Of a DNA stretch of 29,935 nt, positions 14,363 to 22,438 are shown piece by piece (the first letter of the stretch is position 1; every line of letters starts with the position of its first letter). The translations under genes were made by a program, and so were the position numbers. Source of the stretch: DAOUBA01 sp034432855 (GTDB lineage Bacteria; Chloroflexota; Anaerolineae; B4-G1); contig DAOUBA010000106.1 of assembly GCA_034432855.1 (NCBI GenBank), positions 1-29,935 on the forward strand, read 5' to 3'. Below the pieces are notes generated by a model. It saw only the letters and a program-made list of their open reading frames with translations. It ran no database searches and was not told the origin of the DNA.

Positions 14363-16180
14363 ATGAAGCGATTGAGGGCGCTCTCGATCCTGGTTTTATG
14401 CGCGGCCTGCACACCGCCGACTGTGGCGCCGACGCTCACCCCTGTCCCTACGCCAACTCCCACGCCGGAGCCCAGGATCCTCACGGTCTGTATGCCCGAA
14501 GAGCCGGATAGTCTCTACGTCTACGGTACGGATAGCCTCGCGGCTCAACACATCTGGCAGGCGATCTATGATGGGCCGCTGGACAGCCGCGCGTACGGCT
14601 ATCAGCCGGTTATCCTCGCCGAACTGCCCAGCCTCGCCAATGGAAACGCCGCACTTGAGACAGTGGCGATTCAGGCGGGTGAGCGCGTGCTCGCCGCCGA
14701 CGGTTCCGTCGTGCAATTAGCGCCAGGGACTATAGTACGTGATGCTGCCGGGCAGCACGTGACGTTCGACGGCGCGCCTGTGCTCATGCAGCGCCTGGTC
14801 GTCACGTTCACGCTCCAGTCCAACCTCTACTGGTCCGATGGTGTCTTGCTCACCGCCGACGATTCGGTCTACTCGTTCGAACTCGCCGCAGATCCGGCCA
14901 CGCCCACCGACAAGCATGTCGTTGAACGCACTGCGGCCTATCGCGCTGTGGATGTTCGCACGGTCGTATGGAGCGGCGTTCCGGGCTTTCTGGATCATTT
15001 CTACGCCCTTAATTTCTGGCATCCGTTACCGCGCCACGCCTGGGGCCACCTCTCCGCTGCAGAGTTACTCACGGCGGCGCCCTCCACGCGGCAGCCATTG
15101 GGTTGGGGGCCGTTCGTGCTACAGGAGTGGGTACCCGGGGACCACATCACCGTGATGCGCAATCCGATCTACTTCCGCACTCCTCAGGGGCTTCCCCGGC
15201 TGGACGAAGTCATCTTCCGCTTCGTTGACGATCCGGCGGTTCTGGCGGCAGAGTTCGCGGCGGGCCGCTGCGACGTGGTCACACACGAGGCAGCGGATGA
15301 AGTGAGTGCGCTGTTGCCCGACTTCCCTACAGCGATCACGCCCACAGCCTATGACGCCCGTTGGGAGCTGTTGGCGTTCGGCATCAGCCCGGCCCACGAC
15401 CGGCCTGATTTCTTCGAGGACGTGCGGGTGCGCCAGGGGATCGCGCGATGCATCAACCGGCAGGCGTTGGCGCAGTTGGTGCAGGGTCGGGTGTTGGATG
15501 GTTTCGTGCCGCCCGATCATCCTCTCTACGCGAGGGACATAGCAGCGACCTGGGACTACGATCCAGCAGCAGGACAACGCTTGCTGGCGACCGCTGGCTG
15601 GTACGACGAGGATGGCGATGGCATCCGCGAGGCGCACGGCATCCCTGGCCTAGCCGATGGTACCCCGTTCGAGGTTTCCCTTACCACGACGGACGACCCA
15701 TTGCGCGTGCAAGTCGCCCGGCGTATTCAGGCAGACCTGGCAGCCTGCGGCATCCGAGTCGCCGTCGAGGCGCTGTCACCGAACGTGCTCTTCGCTCCCG
15801 GGCCGGATGGCGTGCTCTTTGGCCGACGCTTCGACCTGGCACAGTTCGCCTGGCGCGCCCGGGCCGACCCGTTATGCGACCTGTTCCTCAGCGCGCAGGT
15901 GCCCGGCGCAGGCCACTGGGATCGCCCAAACGTCGCCGGTTTCCTCGACGACGAGTACGATGCCGCCTGTCTTGCGGCGCTCGAAGCCCTGCCCGATAGC
16001 CCCGAGTACACCGCCGGACAGAGGGAGGCTCAGCGTATCTTCTCCGAACGACTGCCGGTTCTGCCGCTCTTCCGGCGCCCGAAAGTTGTCCTGGCCCACG
16101 CCGCGATCATCGGCCTTTCGCCCGATCCGACTCAGGCCTCTGAACTCTGGAATCTGGAGCAACTTGATTGGCGGCAGTGA
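14363..16180 (+). CDS. ABC transporter solute-binding lipoprotein, family 5 (OppA-like)
   Basis: This 605-aa protein has a short signal peptide ending in a lipobox-like VLCAAC (Cys16, with Cys rather than Leu at -3). A Pro/Thr tether of about 18 residues (PTLTPVPTPTPTPEP) follows. The periplasmic-binding fold starts at ILTVCMPEEPDSL, and family-5 landmarks are YWSDGVLLTADDSVYSFEL, GWGPFVLQEWVPGDHITVMRNP and RQGIARCINRQAL. Such proteins bind peptides, nickel or sugars for import. No permease or ATPase gene lies in the window, so the partner transporter is elsewhere or the protein acts in sensing. It follows the LCP gene by 12 bp. Confidence 0.9.
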   Translation: MKRLRALSILVLCAACTPPTVAPTLTPVPTPTPTPEPRILTVCMPEEPDSLYVYGTDSLAAQHIWQAIYDGPLDSRAYGYQPVILAELPSLANGNAALETVAIQAGERVLAADGSVVQLAPGTIVRDAAGQHVTFDGAPVLMQRLVVTFTLQSNLYWSDGVLLTADDSVYSFELAADPATPTDKHVVERTAAYRAVDVRTVVWSGVPGFLDHFYALNFWHPLPRHAWGHLSAAELLTAAPSTRQPLGWGPFVLQEWVPGDHITVMRNPIYFRTPQGLPRLDEVIFRFVDDPAVLAAEFAAGRCDVVTHEAADEVSALLPDFPTAITPTAYDARWELLAFGISPAHDRPDFFEDVRVRQGIARCINRQALAQLVQGRVLDGFVPPDHPLYARDIAATWDYDPAAGQRLLATAGWYDEDGDGIREAHGIPGLADGTPFEVSLTTTDDPLRVQVARRIQADLAACGIRVAVEALSPNVLFAPGPDGVLFGRRFDLAQFAWRARADPLCDLFLSAQVPGAGHWDRPNVAGFLDDEYDAACLAALEALPDSPEYTAGQREAQRIFSERLPVLPLFRRPKVVLAHAAIIGLSPDPTQASELWNLEQLDWRQ

Positions 16181-16203
16181 GTCTCGACGTTTCGTTTACG
16201 TGA

Positions 16204-16241
16204 CAAAAAAGCAGGAGCCTTCTCTGGGAGAAGGCTCCTGC
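16204..16241 (-). terminator. intrinsic terminator of pilin 2
   Basis: On the minus strand the 14-bp stem GCAGGAGCCTTCTC/GAGAAGGCTCCTGC with a 3-nt loop is followed by TTTTTTG. It sits between converging genes; the plus side lacks a T-run. Confidence 0.85.
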
Positions 16242-16259
16242 GGCGGCTCGGGTCGAGTG

Positions 16260-16412
16260 CTAGATGGCATTGACGACGTTACTGAATACGTTGCCAATAG
16301 CAGGGCCAAGCAAAGTCAGAATGACGATGACTATCAGGACAACCAAAACGAGAATCAGCGCATACTCGACGAGCCCCTGTCCGCGTTCACGAGGTATGAA
16401 GAGCAACGTCAT
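16260..16412 (-). CDS. Flp/Fap-type pilin subunit 2
   Basis: This 50-aa protein begins MTLLFIPRERGQGLVEYAL and ends GPAIGNVFSNVVNAI. It shares the processing block GQGLVEYALILVLV and the C-terminus with the 48-aa pilin at 10243-10389, and differs mainly in the leader and helix (V for A/I). AAGGGGGTG precedes the ATG closely. It has a dedicated promoter and terminator and no adjacent assembly genes. Two unlinked monocistronic pilin genes suggest either dosage or alternative subunits under different control. Confidence 0.93.
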   Translation of the reverse strand: MTLLFIPRERGQGLVEYALILVLVVLIVIVILTLLGPAIGNVFSNVVNAI

Positions 16413-16453
16413 CACCCCCTTTCCGTCGCTCGCGCGGTGTTAAACGTAATTTG

Positions 16454-16482
16454 ATTATAAATTATGCTGAGCCTGATGTCTA
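16454..16482 (-). promoter_or_regulatory. sigma-70 promoter for pilin 2
   Basis: TAGACA (16482-16477), a 17-bp spacer and TATAAT (16459-16454). It gives a leader of about 35 nt. Confidence 0.7.
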
Positions 16483-16518
16483 TAGGATTAAAGTCATATT
16501 CCTTGTCGGTGCGTGTCG

Positions 16519-17217
16519 TCAGTTCCACTCCTTCCCGGCGATCCGGCCCAACACTACCGTGACCTGCCCTTCGCCCAGCGTCTCCACGCGCCCATCGGGC
16601 CCCAATGCCAATGCTACCCGCTCAGGAATACCCAGCCCCAGGCAGGTGGGGTGCGCCTTCACAAGTTCGCGCAACCGGTCGGCCGGCTCACCCCCTGAGA
16701 AGTGTGGTTCGATGATGGCATCCAGTAGCCAGCCCCAACCGGGCGCAATCTGCCCGGGATGGTCGAGGTCCGCGTACCAGGCCCCCAGGGCAATGGCACC
16801 CGCCCCCAAGCCAACGACTACTGCTCCATACGCGAAAGCCTGCGCCATGGCTTCCAGTGCAGGACTTGCATACAATGCCTGCACCAGGCGCGACGTACTT
16901 GGCCCATCCGCAATGTAGATCAACCCTGCCTGTTCCAACAACCGGCAATTCTCGGGCCGTTGCGCGTCGGCAGCGTCGAAGATGGGAATCACATCGCCGC
17001 CCGGTCCGCCCAGGTCGGCGTAGTATTCCAGCAGCGCCTCGCCTGTGGCAGTCGAACTGCCGGCGGTGAGAAGCACGGCTACTGGCCGGTCGAGGTCTGC
17101 CCAGCCCAGCGCGGCCGCATCTATCGCGCCTGTGCCGCCATCCTCCCACGTTCCACCGCCGGCCAGCACCAGCCAACCTGCGCCGGTGCGCCAGCGAAGC
17201 GGGCCTGCCTGAGTCAT
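16519..17217 (-). CDS. cyanophycinase-like (peptidase S51 fold) protein, nucleophile replaced
   Basis: This 232-aa protein has the S51 layout. An early WLVLAGGGTWEDGG strand is followed by VLLTAGSSTATGEA and VIPIFDAADAQRPEN. GLIYIADGPSTSRL follows, corresponding to the 'FFTGGDQ.RL' strand. VVGLGAGAIALG stands at the nucleophile elbow. The tail IIEPHFSGGEPADRLRELV and CLGLGIPE is the cyanophycinase-type segment. In active S51 enzymes the elbow reads G.SAGA; here the Ser position is Gly, so ordinary serine catalysis looks lost. It is 12 bp downstream of an M20 amidohydrolase and most likely cotranscribed. It could be a binding or regulatory partner, or hydrolyse by another residue. Confidence 0.75.
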   Translation of the reverse strand: MTQAGPLRWRTGAGWLVLAGGGTWEDGGTGAIDAAALGWADLDRPVAVLLTAGSSTATGEALLEYYADLGGPGGDVIPIFDAADAQRPENCRLLEQAGLIYIADGPSTSRLVQALYASPALEAMAQAFAYGAVVVGLGAGAIALGAWYADLDHPGQIAPGWGWLLDAIIEPHFSGGEPADRLRELVKAHPTCLGLGIPERVALALGPDGRVETLGEGQVTVVLGRIAGKEWN

Positions 17218-17229
17218 CTGATTCCTCGC

Positions 17230-18402
17230 TTACAGCAGGTAATGTGCCAGCACCTCCATCATGATGGCGACTCCCAGCAGGAGCGCGTCCTCGTCAAAGT
17301 CGAAGGCCGGGTTGTGGTGGGGCGCATTCAACCCCTTCTGCGCATTAGCCGAGCCGAGGAAGAAGTAGCAGCCCGGCACCTGGCGCATAAAGTAGGCCGC
17401 GTCTTCGCTGCCCATCGTGCGCTCGCCAGTGGAGACGTTCTCCGGCCCGAACACAGCCTCAGCAGCTGCACGCACGACCTGGGCAACTTGAGCGTCATTG
17501 ATGACTGCCGGGGTCAGCGGCGTGACCTCCAGTTCGGCGGTCGCGCCGCAGGCCATTGCCACACCTTCTACCACCTCACGGACCCGCCGCAGTACAGTTT
17601 CTCGCACATCGGGGTTGTAGGTGCGGATGGTACCCGTCAGGTTGACCTGGGCGGGGATGATGTTGAAGGCATCTCCGCCGTGAACCGTGCCGACCGTCAC
17701 CACCGCCGTTTCCAGCGGGCTGACGTTGCGGCTGACGACGGTCTGGAGTGTCGTGATGATCTGTGCTGTGGCAACGATCGGGTCTACCGTCTGGTGAGGC
17801 AACGCTCCGTGCCCGCCTCTGCCACGGACGGTGCAGGTCCACTTGTCGGCAGCAGCCATGATCGCACCCGGCGAGACATCAACCGTGCCTACAGGCTTTT
17901 CGTTCCAGAGGTGCGCGGCCAGGAAGAGATCAGGCCGGGGATTCTCCAACGCCCCCTCCTTCACCATCAAGTCAGCGCCGTTCATCCCCTCTTCTCCTGG
18001 CTGGAAGACGAGTTTGAGCGTGCCGGCCATCTCGCTGCGGCGTGCTGCCATCAGCGTAGCCACGCCCAGCCCAATGGCGATATGGCCATCGTGGCCACAG
18101 GCGTGCATCACGCCGGGATTCTGCGAGGCATAGTCGTTGGTGTTTTCTTCGGTGATCGGCAGCGCGTCCATATCGAAACGCAGCATCACCACCGGGCCAG
18201 GTCTTTGTCCTTCCAATATGCCAATCACGCCGGTATGGGCGATGCCGGTCTGCACCTGATAGCCCAGTTCGCGTAGGTGCTGGGCGACGATGGCTGCTGT
18301 GCGCTGCTCCTGGAAGCCCAGTTCCGGGTGGGCGTGGAAATCCCGCCGCCAGGCGACCAGTCGTTCCTGCAATTCCCGTGCCTCGGTGTAAAAGTCAGCC
18401 AT
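17230..18402 (-). CDS. M20 family metallo-amidohydrolase (hippurate/N-acyl-amino-acid hydrolase type)
   Basis: This 390-aa enzyme has metal-binding MHACGHDGH (Cys102, His104), catalytic EEG in GEEGMNGADLM, a dimerisation lid domain (about 180-290) with GRGGHGALPHQTVDP, and the final metal ligand in HHNPAFDF. The early DFHAHPELGF is typical of IAA-amino acid or hippurate hydrolases. It would cleave an acyl group from an amino acid. I chose ATG 18402, with GAGGAG 6 nt upstream. The longest open frame begins upstream of the predicted transcription start. The S51-like gene follows 12 bp later, suggesting joint use of an acylated or polymeric amino-acid substrate. Confidence 0.93.
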   Translation of the reverse strand: MADFYTEARELQERLVAWRRDFHAHPELGFQEQRTAAIVAQHLRELGYQVQTGIAHTGVIGILEGQRPGPVVMLRFDMDALPITEENTNDYASQNPGVMHACGHDGHIAIGLGVATLMAARRSEMAGTLKLVFQPGEEGMNGADLMVKEGALENPRPDLFLAAHLWNEKPVGTVDVSPGAIMAAADKWTCTVRGRGGHGALPHQTVDPIVATAQIITTLQTVVSRNVSPLETAVVTVGTVHGGDAFNIIPAQVNLTGTIRTYNPDVRETVLRRVREVVEGVAMACGATAELEVTPLTPAVINDAQVAQVVRAAAEAVFGPENVSTGERTMGSEDAAYFMRQVPGCYFFLGSANAQKGLNAPHHNPAFDFDEDALLLGVAIMMEVLAHYLL

Positions 18403-18439
18403 TTCCATCTCCTCGGAGTGTCCAGAGATATGCTGCATC

Positions 18440-18468
18440 ATTGTACCCCGCTCTTGCGGTGGGTGCAA
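18440..18468 (-). promoter_or_regulatory. sigma-70 promoter for the M20/S51 pair
   Basis: TTGCAC (18468-18463), a 17-bp spacer and TACAAT (18445-18440). Transcription should start near 18433, about 31 nt before the chosen ATG. Confidence 0.7.
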
Positions 18469-18492
18469 CTAACCAGAAGTAGTCGCTGGACA

Positions 18493-18535
18493 GTCACCCC
18501 AAAAAGCAAGGGGTGACAGGTAATCCCGTCACCCC
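18493..18535 (-). terminator. intrinsic terminator with an alternative hairpin
   Basis: On the minus strand GGGGTGAC (18535-18528) pairs with GTCACCCC (18517-18510) and is followed by TTGCTTTTT, a good terminator for the UroD-like operon. A third copy, GGGGTGAC (18500-18493), can pair with the same middle arm instead. Confidence 0.7.
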
Positions 18536-18565
18536 AACCGTATGTTTGGAGGGCCGTCGAGCGCG

Positions 18566-19609
18566 CTATGTCCATCCATACTCGTAGCCCGTTTCATACA
18601 TAGCCACGATGTTCTCAGGAGGGCTCACGGCCTGGATGTTGTGACATGGTGCCAGGATATAGCCACCCCCTGCACCCAGGGTACGCAAGTTGTCGAGCAC
18701 CTCTTGTCGCACCTCGGCTATTGTGCCAAAGGGGAGAGTGTACTGATTATCCATACCACCATGAAACACGACCTTGTCGCCAAAATCCCGCTTGAGACCT
18801 TCGCGCTCCATATCCTTGCAACGCCACTGGATAGGATTGAGGATGTCAATGCCGGCTTCAATCATGTCGGGGATGATGCGCCGGCAGTTGCCATCGTTGT
18901 GATGAAAGACGAACGCCCCTGCCTCGTGCGCCAGGTCTATGATGCGCTTCATGCGTGGAAACAGGAACTCGTGAATGTGGGCTGGGGAAAACATCAAGTT
19001 TTCCTGCCCACCCATGTCCTCGGCCACGTAGGTAAGCATCACCTTGCCAGGGATCTGCTCGTAGATGCGCATGGTATCCTGGTAAGCCAGAGCGAATAGT
19101 TTGTCCAGGCAGTAGTGCACGATCTCTGGGTTGAGCACCAGGTCAATCAGTGCTTGCTCCTGGCCACGCAGGTTCTTGTAGATTAGAAAGGGTTCGGAGC
19201 CACCACCCCGAATGGGGTACATCTCTTTCCCCTTGATCTGACGAGGGATATCGGTATAATCCCACCAGTCGGGACTGGGCCAGGTATAGTTGCGCTTGAT
19301 CTCTTCTACCGACTTGTACTGCGCCAGGGGGTGGCCAATGCACTCTTTGTACGTGCCGGTGCCATAGTCTACGTTTCGGTATGTGCAGCCAAACACATCC
19401 TGGTTTCGCGGTAAGCGCGGACCCACGTAGCGCGGTTCCACAGTAACGACAGCATCAATGTGCAACCGTTTCAGCATCTGGCGGCGATTGCTACACCCCA
19501 AGTGCCGCATCAACCTGGACGTAGCCTCTTGGGTAGCCCAATAATCCATTGGGACACGATCAGGCTGCTGGCGGATCAGCACGGCCAGCCAGCGTTCTCG
19601 AGGTGTCAT
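18566..19609 (-). CDS. uroporphyrinogen-decarboxylase-family protein, probable corrinoid methyltransferase
   Basis: This 347-aa protein belongs to the URO-D/MtaA/CmuA superfamily. It starts TPRERWLAVLIRQQPDRVP and has the typical HHNDGNCRRIIPDMIEAGIDILNP segment. Its conserved His together with the late Cys in APCHNIQAVSPPENI forms the zinc site used by MtaA/MtbA-type methyltransferases to activate a thiol. True HemE lacks this Cys/His pair. The ATG at 19609 has AAGGAG 4 nt upstream. A corrinoid protein gene ends 17 bp upstream, so the pair probably transfers methyl groups from the corrinoid to an acceptor. Substrate and acceptor are unknown. Confidence 0.88.
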   Translation of the reverse strand: MTPRERWLAVLIRQQPDRVPMDYWATQEATSRLMRHLGCSNRRQMLKRLHIDAVVTVEPRYVGPRLPRNQDVFGCTYRNVDYGTGTYKECIGHPLAQYKSVEEIKRNYTWPSPDWWDYTDIPRQIKGKEMYPIRGGGSEPFLIYKNLRGQEQALIDLVLNPEIVHYCLDKLFALAYQDTMRIYEQIPGKVMLTYVAEDMGGQENLMFSPAHIHEFLFPRMKRIIDLAHEAGAFVFHHNDGNCRRIIPDMIEAGIDILNPIQWRCKDMEREGLKRDFGDKVVFHGGMDNQYTLPFGTIAEVRQEVLDNLRTLGAGGGYILAPCHNIQAVSPPENIVAMYETGYEYGWT

Positions 19610-19626
19610 CGTCTCCTTGCGCATTC

Positions 19627-20271
19627 TTATTGGGATTTCACCCCCATCAGCGAACGCGCCAGTTCGACCGCTGCAGCGGCATCAGGGGCGTAGCCGTCCG
19701 CGCCGATCTGATCGGCGTACGCCTGTGTCACCGGCGCGCCGCCGATCATCACTTTCACCTTCTCGCGCAGTCCCGCTTCTGCCAGCGTATCAATCGTCTT
19801 CTTCATTGCAGACATCGTGGTGGTCAGCAGCGCCGACATGCCCACCAGGTCCGGCTGGTGCACTCTGACGGCTTCGACGAACTTGTCCGGCGCGGCGTCG
19901 GTGCCCAGGTCAACGATCTCGAACCCGCCGCCTTCCAGCATCATCGCTACCAGGTTCTTGCCGATGTCGTGCAAGTCGCCCTGCACCGTGCCGATGATGA
20001 CCTTGCCGGCCAGCGGCACGTCGCTTTGGGCCAGCAGTGGACGCAGGATGTCCATACCGGCGTGCATCGCGCGGGCGGCGATGAGCACTTCGGGCACGAA
20101 CAGCACGCCGTTGCGGAAATCCGCTCCGACGCGATCCATTCCGGCGACGAGTCCGCCGTTGAGCACTTCGGCCGGTGATAACTCCTCGAGCGCTCGCCGG
20201 GTCAATTCGGCCACTGCCTTTGCGTTGCCTTCGTAGAGCCTGTCTGCTATTTGTTTCAGTGTTTCGCTCAC
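19627..20271 (-). CDS. corrinoid (B12-binding) protein of a methyltransferase system
   Basis: This 214-aa protein has an N-terminal four-helix cap (about 1-88, EVLNGGLVAGMDRVGADFRNG and VLIAARAMHAGMD) and a C-terminal Rossmann B12 domain. The domain has the cobalt-ligand signature GDLHDIGKN (His101), the SALLTTTM loop and the MIGGAPVT motif. It matches MtaC/MtbC/MttC-like proteins that carry a methyl group on cob(III)alamin between two methyltransferases. Start GTG 20271 with GAGGA just upstream. It is followed by the UroD-like methyltransferase. The first methyltransferase (MtaB/MttB-like) and a reactivating ATPase are not in the window. Confidence 0.93.
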   Translation of the reverse strand: MSETLKQIADRLYEGNAKAVAELTRRALEELSPAEVLNGGLVAGMDRVGADFRNGVLFVPEVLIAARAMHAGMDILRPLLAQSDVPLAGKVIIGTVQGDLHDIGKNLVAMMLEGGGFEIVDLGTDAAPDKFVEAVRVHQPDLVGMSALLTTTMSAMKKTIDTLAEAGLREKVKVMIGGAPVTQAYADQIGADGYAPDAAAAVELARSLMGVKSQ

Positions 20272-20289
20272 TTTCCTCGCTCCTCGGGA

Positions 20290-21117
20290 TCAGGATTTCT
20301 GGATCACCTCAACGTCCTCGGCGGGCACTTCTACGCGCCGGTCTTCGATCTGGACGACAACGACGCCCTTCAGCGGCAGCAGGTCCACGACTTTGCCATC
20401 GCCGTGGGGCGTACGCACGAGTTTCTTGCGCCGAGGCATCCTCTTGCACGCTTCCTGGTATTGCTCCTCCTCGTAGACCAGGCAGCAACGTAGCCTGCTG
20501 CACATGCCGGTGATCTCGGTAGGTTCGAGTGCGACCCCTTGCGTCTTTGCCATCTTGATGGAAACGGGGCTGAAATCCGAGAGGAAGCGCGAGCAGCAGC
20601 GGAGTTCTCCGCAGGCGCCGTAGCCGCCCATCAGTTTGGCCTGATCGCGCACGCCGATGAGACGCAGGTCCACGCGCGTGTTGAAAGTGCGTTGGAGTTG
20701 ATCCTGCAATTCTTCAATGTCCGGCCTCTTTTCGCCACTCACGTATAGGAATGTCAGCCGCTGGCCGTCGAAGGTATATTCGGCGGTGACGATCTTGATT
20801 GGGAGGCCCAGCCGTCTCGCCGTTTCGCGGGCGACGTTCAGCGCTTCGTTCTCTTTCTCCTGCCAGTGCTGGCGCAGCGCGAGATCGCGACCGCTGGCAC
20901 GCCGCTGGATTGGCTTGAGGCCCTCCTTGCCGTCGCCCTCGCGCAGTGGCCGTACGCTGATAACTTCACCCAGTTGCTGGCCGCGCGCCGTATCCACCAG
21001 TACAAAGTCCCCTGGTTTCAAGTCTGGGAGAGCGGTGGCCTCGAACTGATAGATCTTGCCTGAGGGTTGGAAGCGCACACCTGCGACGCGGGGAGCGGAT
21101 TTGGGGGTCTGCGTCAT
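20290..21117 (-). CDS. ricT: PSP1-domain protein, RicT/YaaT family
   Basis: This 275-aa protein contains the PSP1 domain with the cysteine pattern YGACGELRCCSRFL (Cys169, 174, 175) and MCSRLRCCLVYE (Cys206, 211, 212), preceded by DLRLIGVRDQAKLMGG. In Bacillus, YaaT/RicT with RicA and RicF forms an Fe-S complex that stimulates RNase Y mRNA processing and phosphorelay signalling. The C-terminal tail (about 228-275) is rich in basic and beta-type residues. It lies 18 bp upstream of the corrinoid gene and 30 bp downstream of the zinc-ribbon gene, in a cluster with rnz and rtcA, which fits an RNA-processing role. Confidence 0.88.
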   Translation of the reverse strand: MTQTPKSAPRVAGVRFQPSGKIYQFEATALPDLKPGDFVLVDTARGQQLGEVISVRPLREGDGKEGLKPIQRRASGRDLALRQHWQEKENEALNVARETARRLGLPIKIVTAEYTFDGQRLTFLYVSGEKRPDIEELQDQLQRTFNTRVDLRLIGVRDQAKLMGGYGACGELRCCSRFLSDFSPVSIKMAKTQGVALEPTEITGMCSRLRCCLVYEEEQYQEACKRMPRRKKLVRTPHGDGKVVDLLPLKGVVVVQIEDRRVEVPAEDVEVIQKS

Positions 21118-21147
21118 CCTGCATTCACCTGCCTGATGGCCTGGGGA

Positions 21148-21447
21148 TCAGTGGCCCCGCAGGCGGATGCGGGCTTCGCGGCAGCGGGGGCATTCGGCGC
21201 CCGTGTATTCGGCGCCGCACGTGCGACAGATTTTGGACTCGAGCGGGCGCTCGTCATCCAGCGAGGCGACGATGAGCACGACGTTCTGGTCGGTGTACCG
21301 GGCCAGCCAGTTGTTCAGCCTGGTATCGTTAATCGCCCAGTCGCCGTCGTCGCCGCGGCGCAGAGCGCCTTCAATGACGCCGGCGTCCAACTCGTACGCG
21401 GCGGAAGCCAACTCTCGAATGCTGGCCTTACGATATGCTGCTGGCAT
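21148..21447 (-). CDS. small zinc-ribbon protein, unknown function
   Basis: This 99-aa protein has an alpha-helical N-terminal half (SIRELASAAYELDAGVIEGALRR), a strand NVVLIVASL, and a C-terminal zinc ribbon CRTC...CPRC (Cys74, 77, 86, 89). GAGGAG precedes the start. The gene overlaps the 3' end of rnz by 20 bp and is translated in another frame, so expression is coupled to rnz. I do not recognise the family; a small accessory or nucleic-acid-binding protein is one possibility. Confidence 0.78.
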   Translation of the reverse strand: MPAAYRKASIRELASAAYELDAGVIEGALRRGDDGDWAINDTRLNNWLARYTDQNVVLIVASLDDERPLESKICRTCGAEYTGAECPRCREARIRLRGH

Positions 21448-22438
21448 CCTCTTGCTCCTCGTCTGGGGTCATTATACTCGTTCCGTCCATATCTGACAAG
21501 TACACGTTCTGGGCGAGCGTCACGTTTTGGCGCAGCACGCGGAAGCGATCGAAATCGCGGGCGACGACCGTCGGTGGGAAGATGGCCCGCGCTTCGTCCA
21601 GAATCTCGGACTCGCGATAGCGCCGCGAGACGTGGGTCAGCACCAGGCGATGAACGCCGGCGTCGCGGGCCAGTTGGGCGGCCTGCACCGCCGTGAGATG
21701 GGCAAAGCGGCGCGCCATGTCCGCCTCGCGCCGCAGGTAGGTCGCCTCGATGACCAGCATATCCACTCCGCGCACGGGCTCTTCCAGGTCTCTGGTCTGC
21801 CCGGCGTCGCCCACATGGGCCAGGCTCGCGCCGGGCCGCGCCGGGCCCAGCACATCCTCCGGATGGATCACGCGGCCATCGGGTAACGTCACCGACTCGC
21901 CGGCCACCAGACGTCGTCGCTCCGGGCCGCGCGGCACCCCTAATGCCTCTGCCAAGTCATTGAGGAAGGGGCGGCGTGGTTTCTCGCGGAAGAGGTAGCC
22001 CATGCTGGGCCCACGATGGGTGACCGGGAACGCGATCACCTCGAAGGAATCGTCTTCCAAGATGACTCCAGGGCTGATCTCGATCAGGTCAATCTTGAGC
22101 GAGGGCTCTGCCCCGCGCAGAACCACACGGTAGATCAGGTCGTGCACCCGTTCGAGCGCCCAGGCGCCACCGTATATCTCGATCTGGTCAATCGCTTCCC
22201 AGCGGGCAAAGGTGGAAAGCAGACCGCCCAGGCCCAGGATGTGGTCAAGGTGGCCATGAGTAAGGAGGATGCGGTTGAGGCGTTTGAAGCCGAGGCCGCT
22301 GTAGAGAATCTGTCGCTGCGTCCCTTCGCCGCAGTCTATCAGAAAGCGATAATCCTCATACGTCACGACCTGCGCTGAAAGCCCGCGATGGAGCGAGGGC
22401 GCCGAGGCCGAAGTGCCCAAGAAGATGATCTCAATCAT
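21428..22438 (-). CDS. rnz: ribonuclease Z
   Basis: This 336-aa metallo-beta-lactamase-fold enzyme cuts 3' trailers from tRNA precursors. Motifs: FLGTSASAPSLHRG at the N-terminus, the zinc site THGHLDH (His61, His63, Asp65, His66), HVGDAGQT, IEATY, and HLTAVQAA/LTHVSRRY at the C-terminus (His ligands). An exosite-like insertion lies at about 145-185. It has length typical of the short form (RNase Z-S). The tRNA-Ser at 150-918 encodes its CCA, whereas RNase Z classically acts on CCA-less precursors. The start overlaps the rtcA stop by 8 bp (ATGATTGA). Confidence 0.95.
   Translation of the reverse strand: MIEIIFLGTSASAPSLHRGLSAQVVTYEDYRFLIDCGEGTQRQILYSGLGFKRLNRILLTHGHLDHILGLGGLLSTFARWEAIDQIEIYGGAWALERVHDLIYRVVLRGAEPSLKIDLIEISPGVILEDDSFEVIAFPVTHRGPSMGYLFREKPRRPFLNDLAEALGVPRGPERRRLVAGESVTLPDGRVIHPEDVLGPARPGASLAHVGDAGQTRDLEEPVRGVDMLVIEATYLRREADMARRFAHLTAVQAAQLARDAGVHRLVLTHVSRRYRESEILDEARAIFPPTVVARDFDRFRVLRQNVTLAQNVYLSDMDGTSIMTPDEEQEDASSIS

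Noticed and set aside
16759..18276. 505-aa plus-strand open frame
   Set aside because: It is antisense across both the S51-like and M20 genes. Both opposite-strand products have clear family motifs and RBSs.
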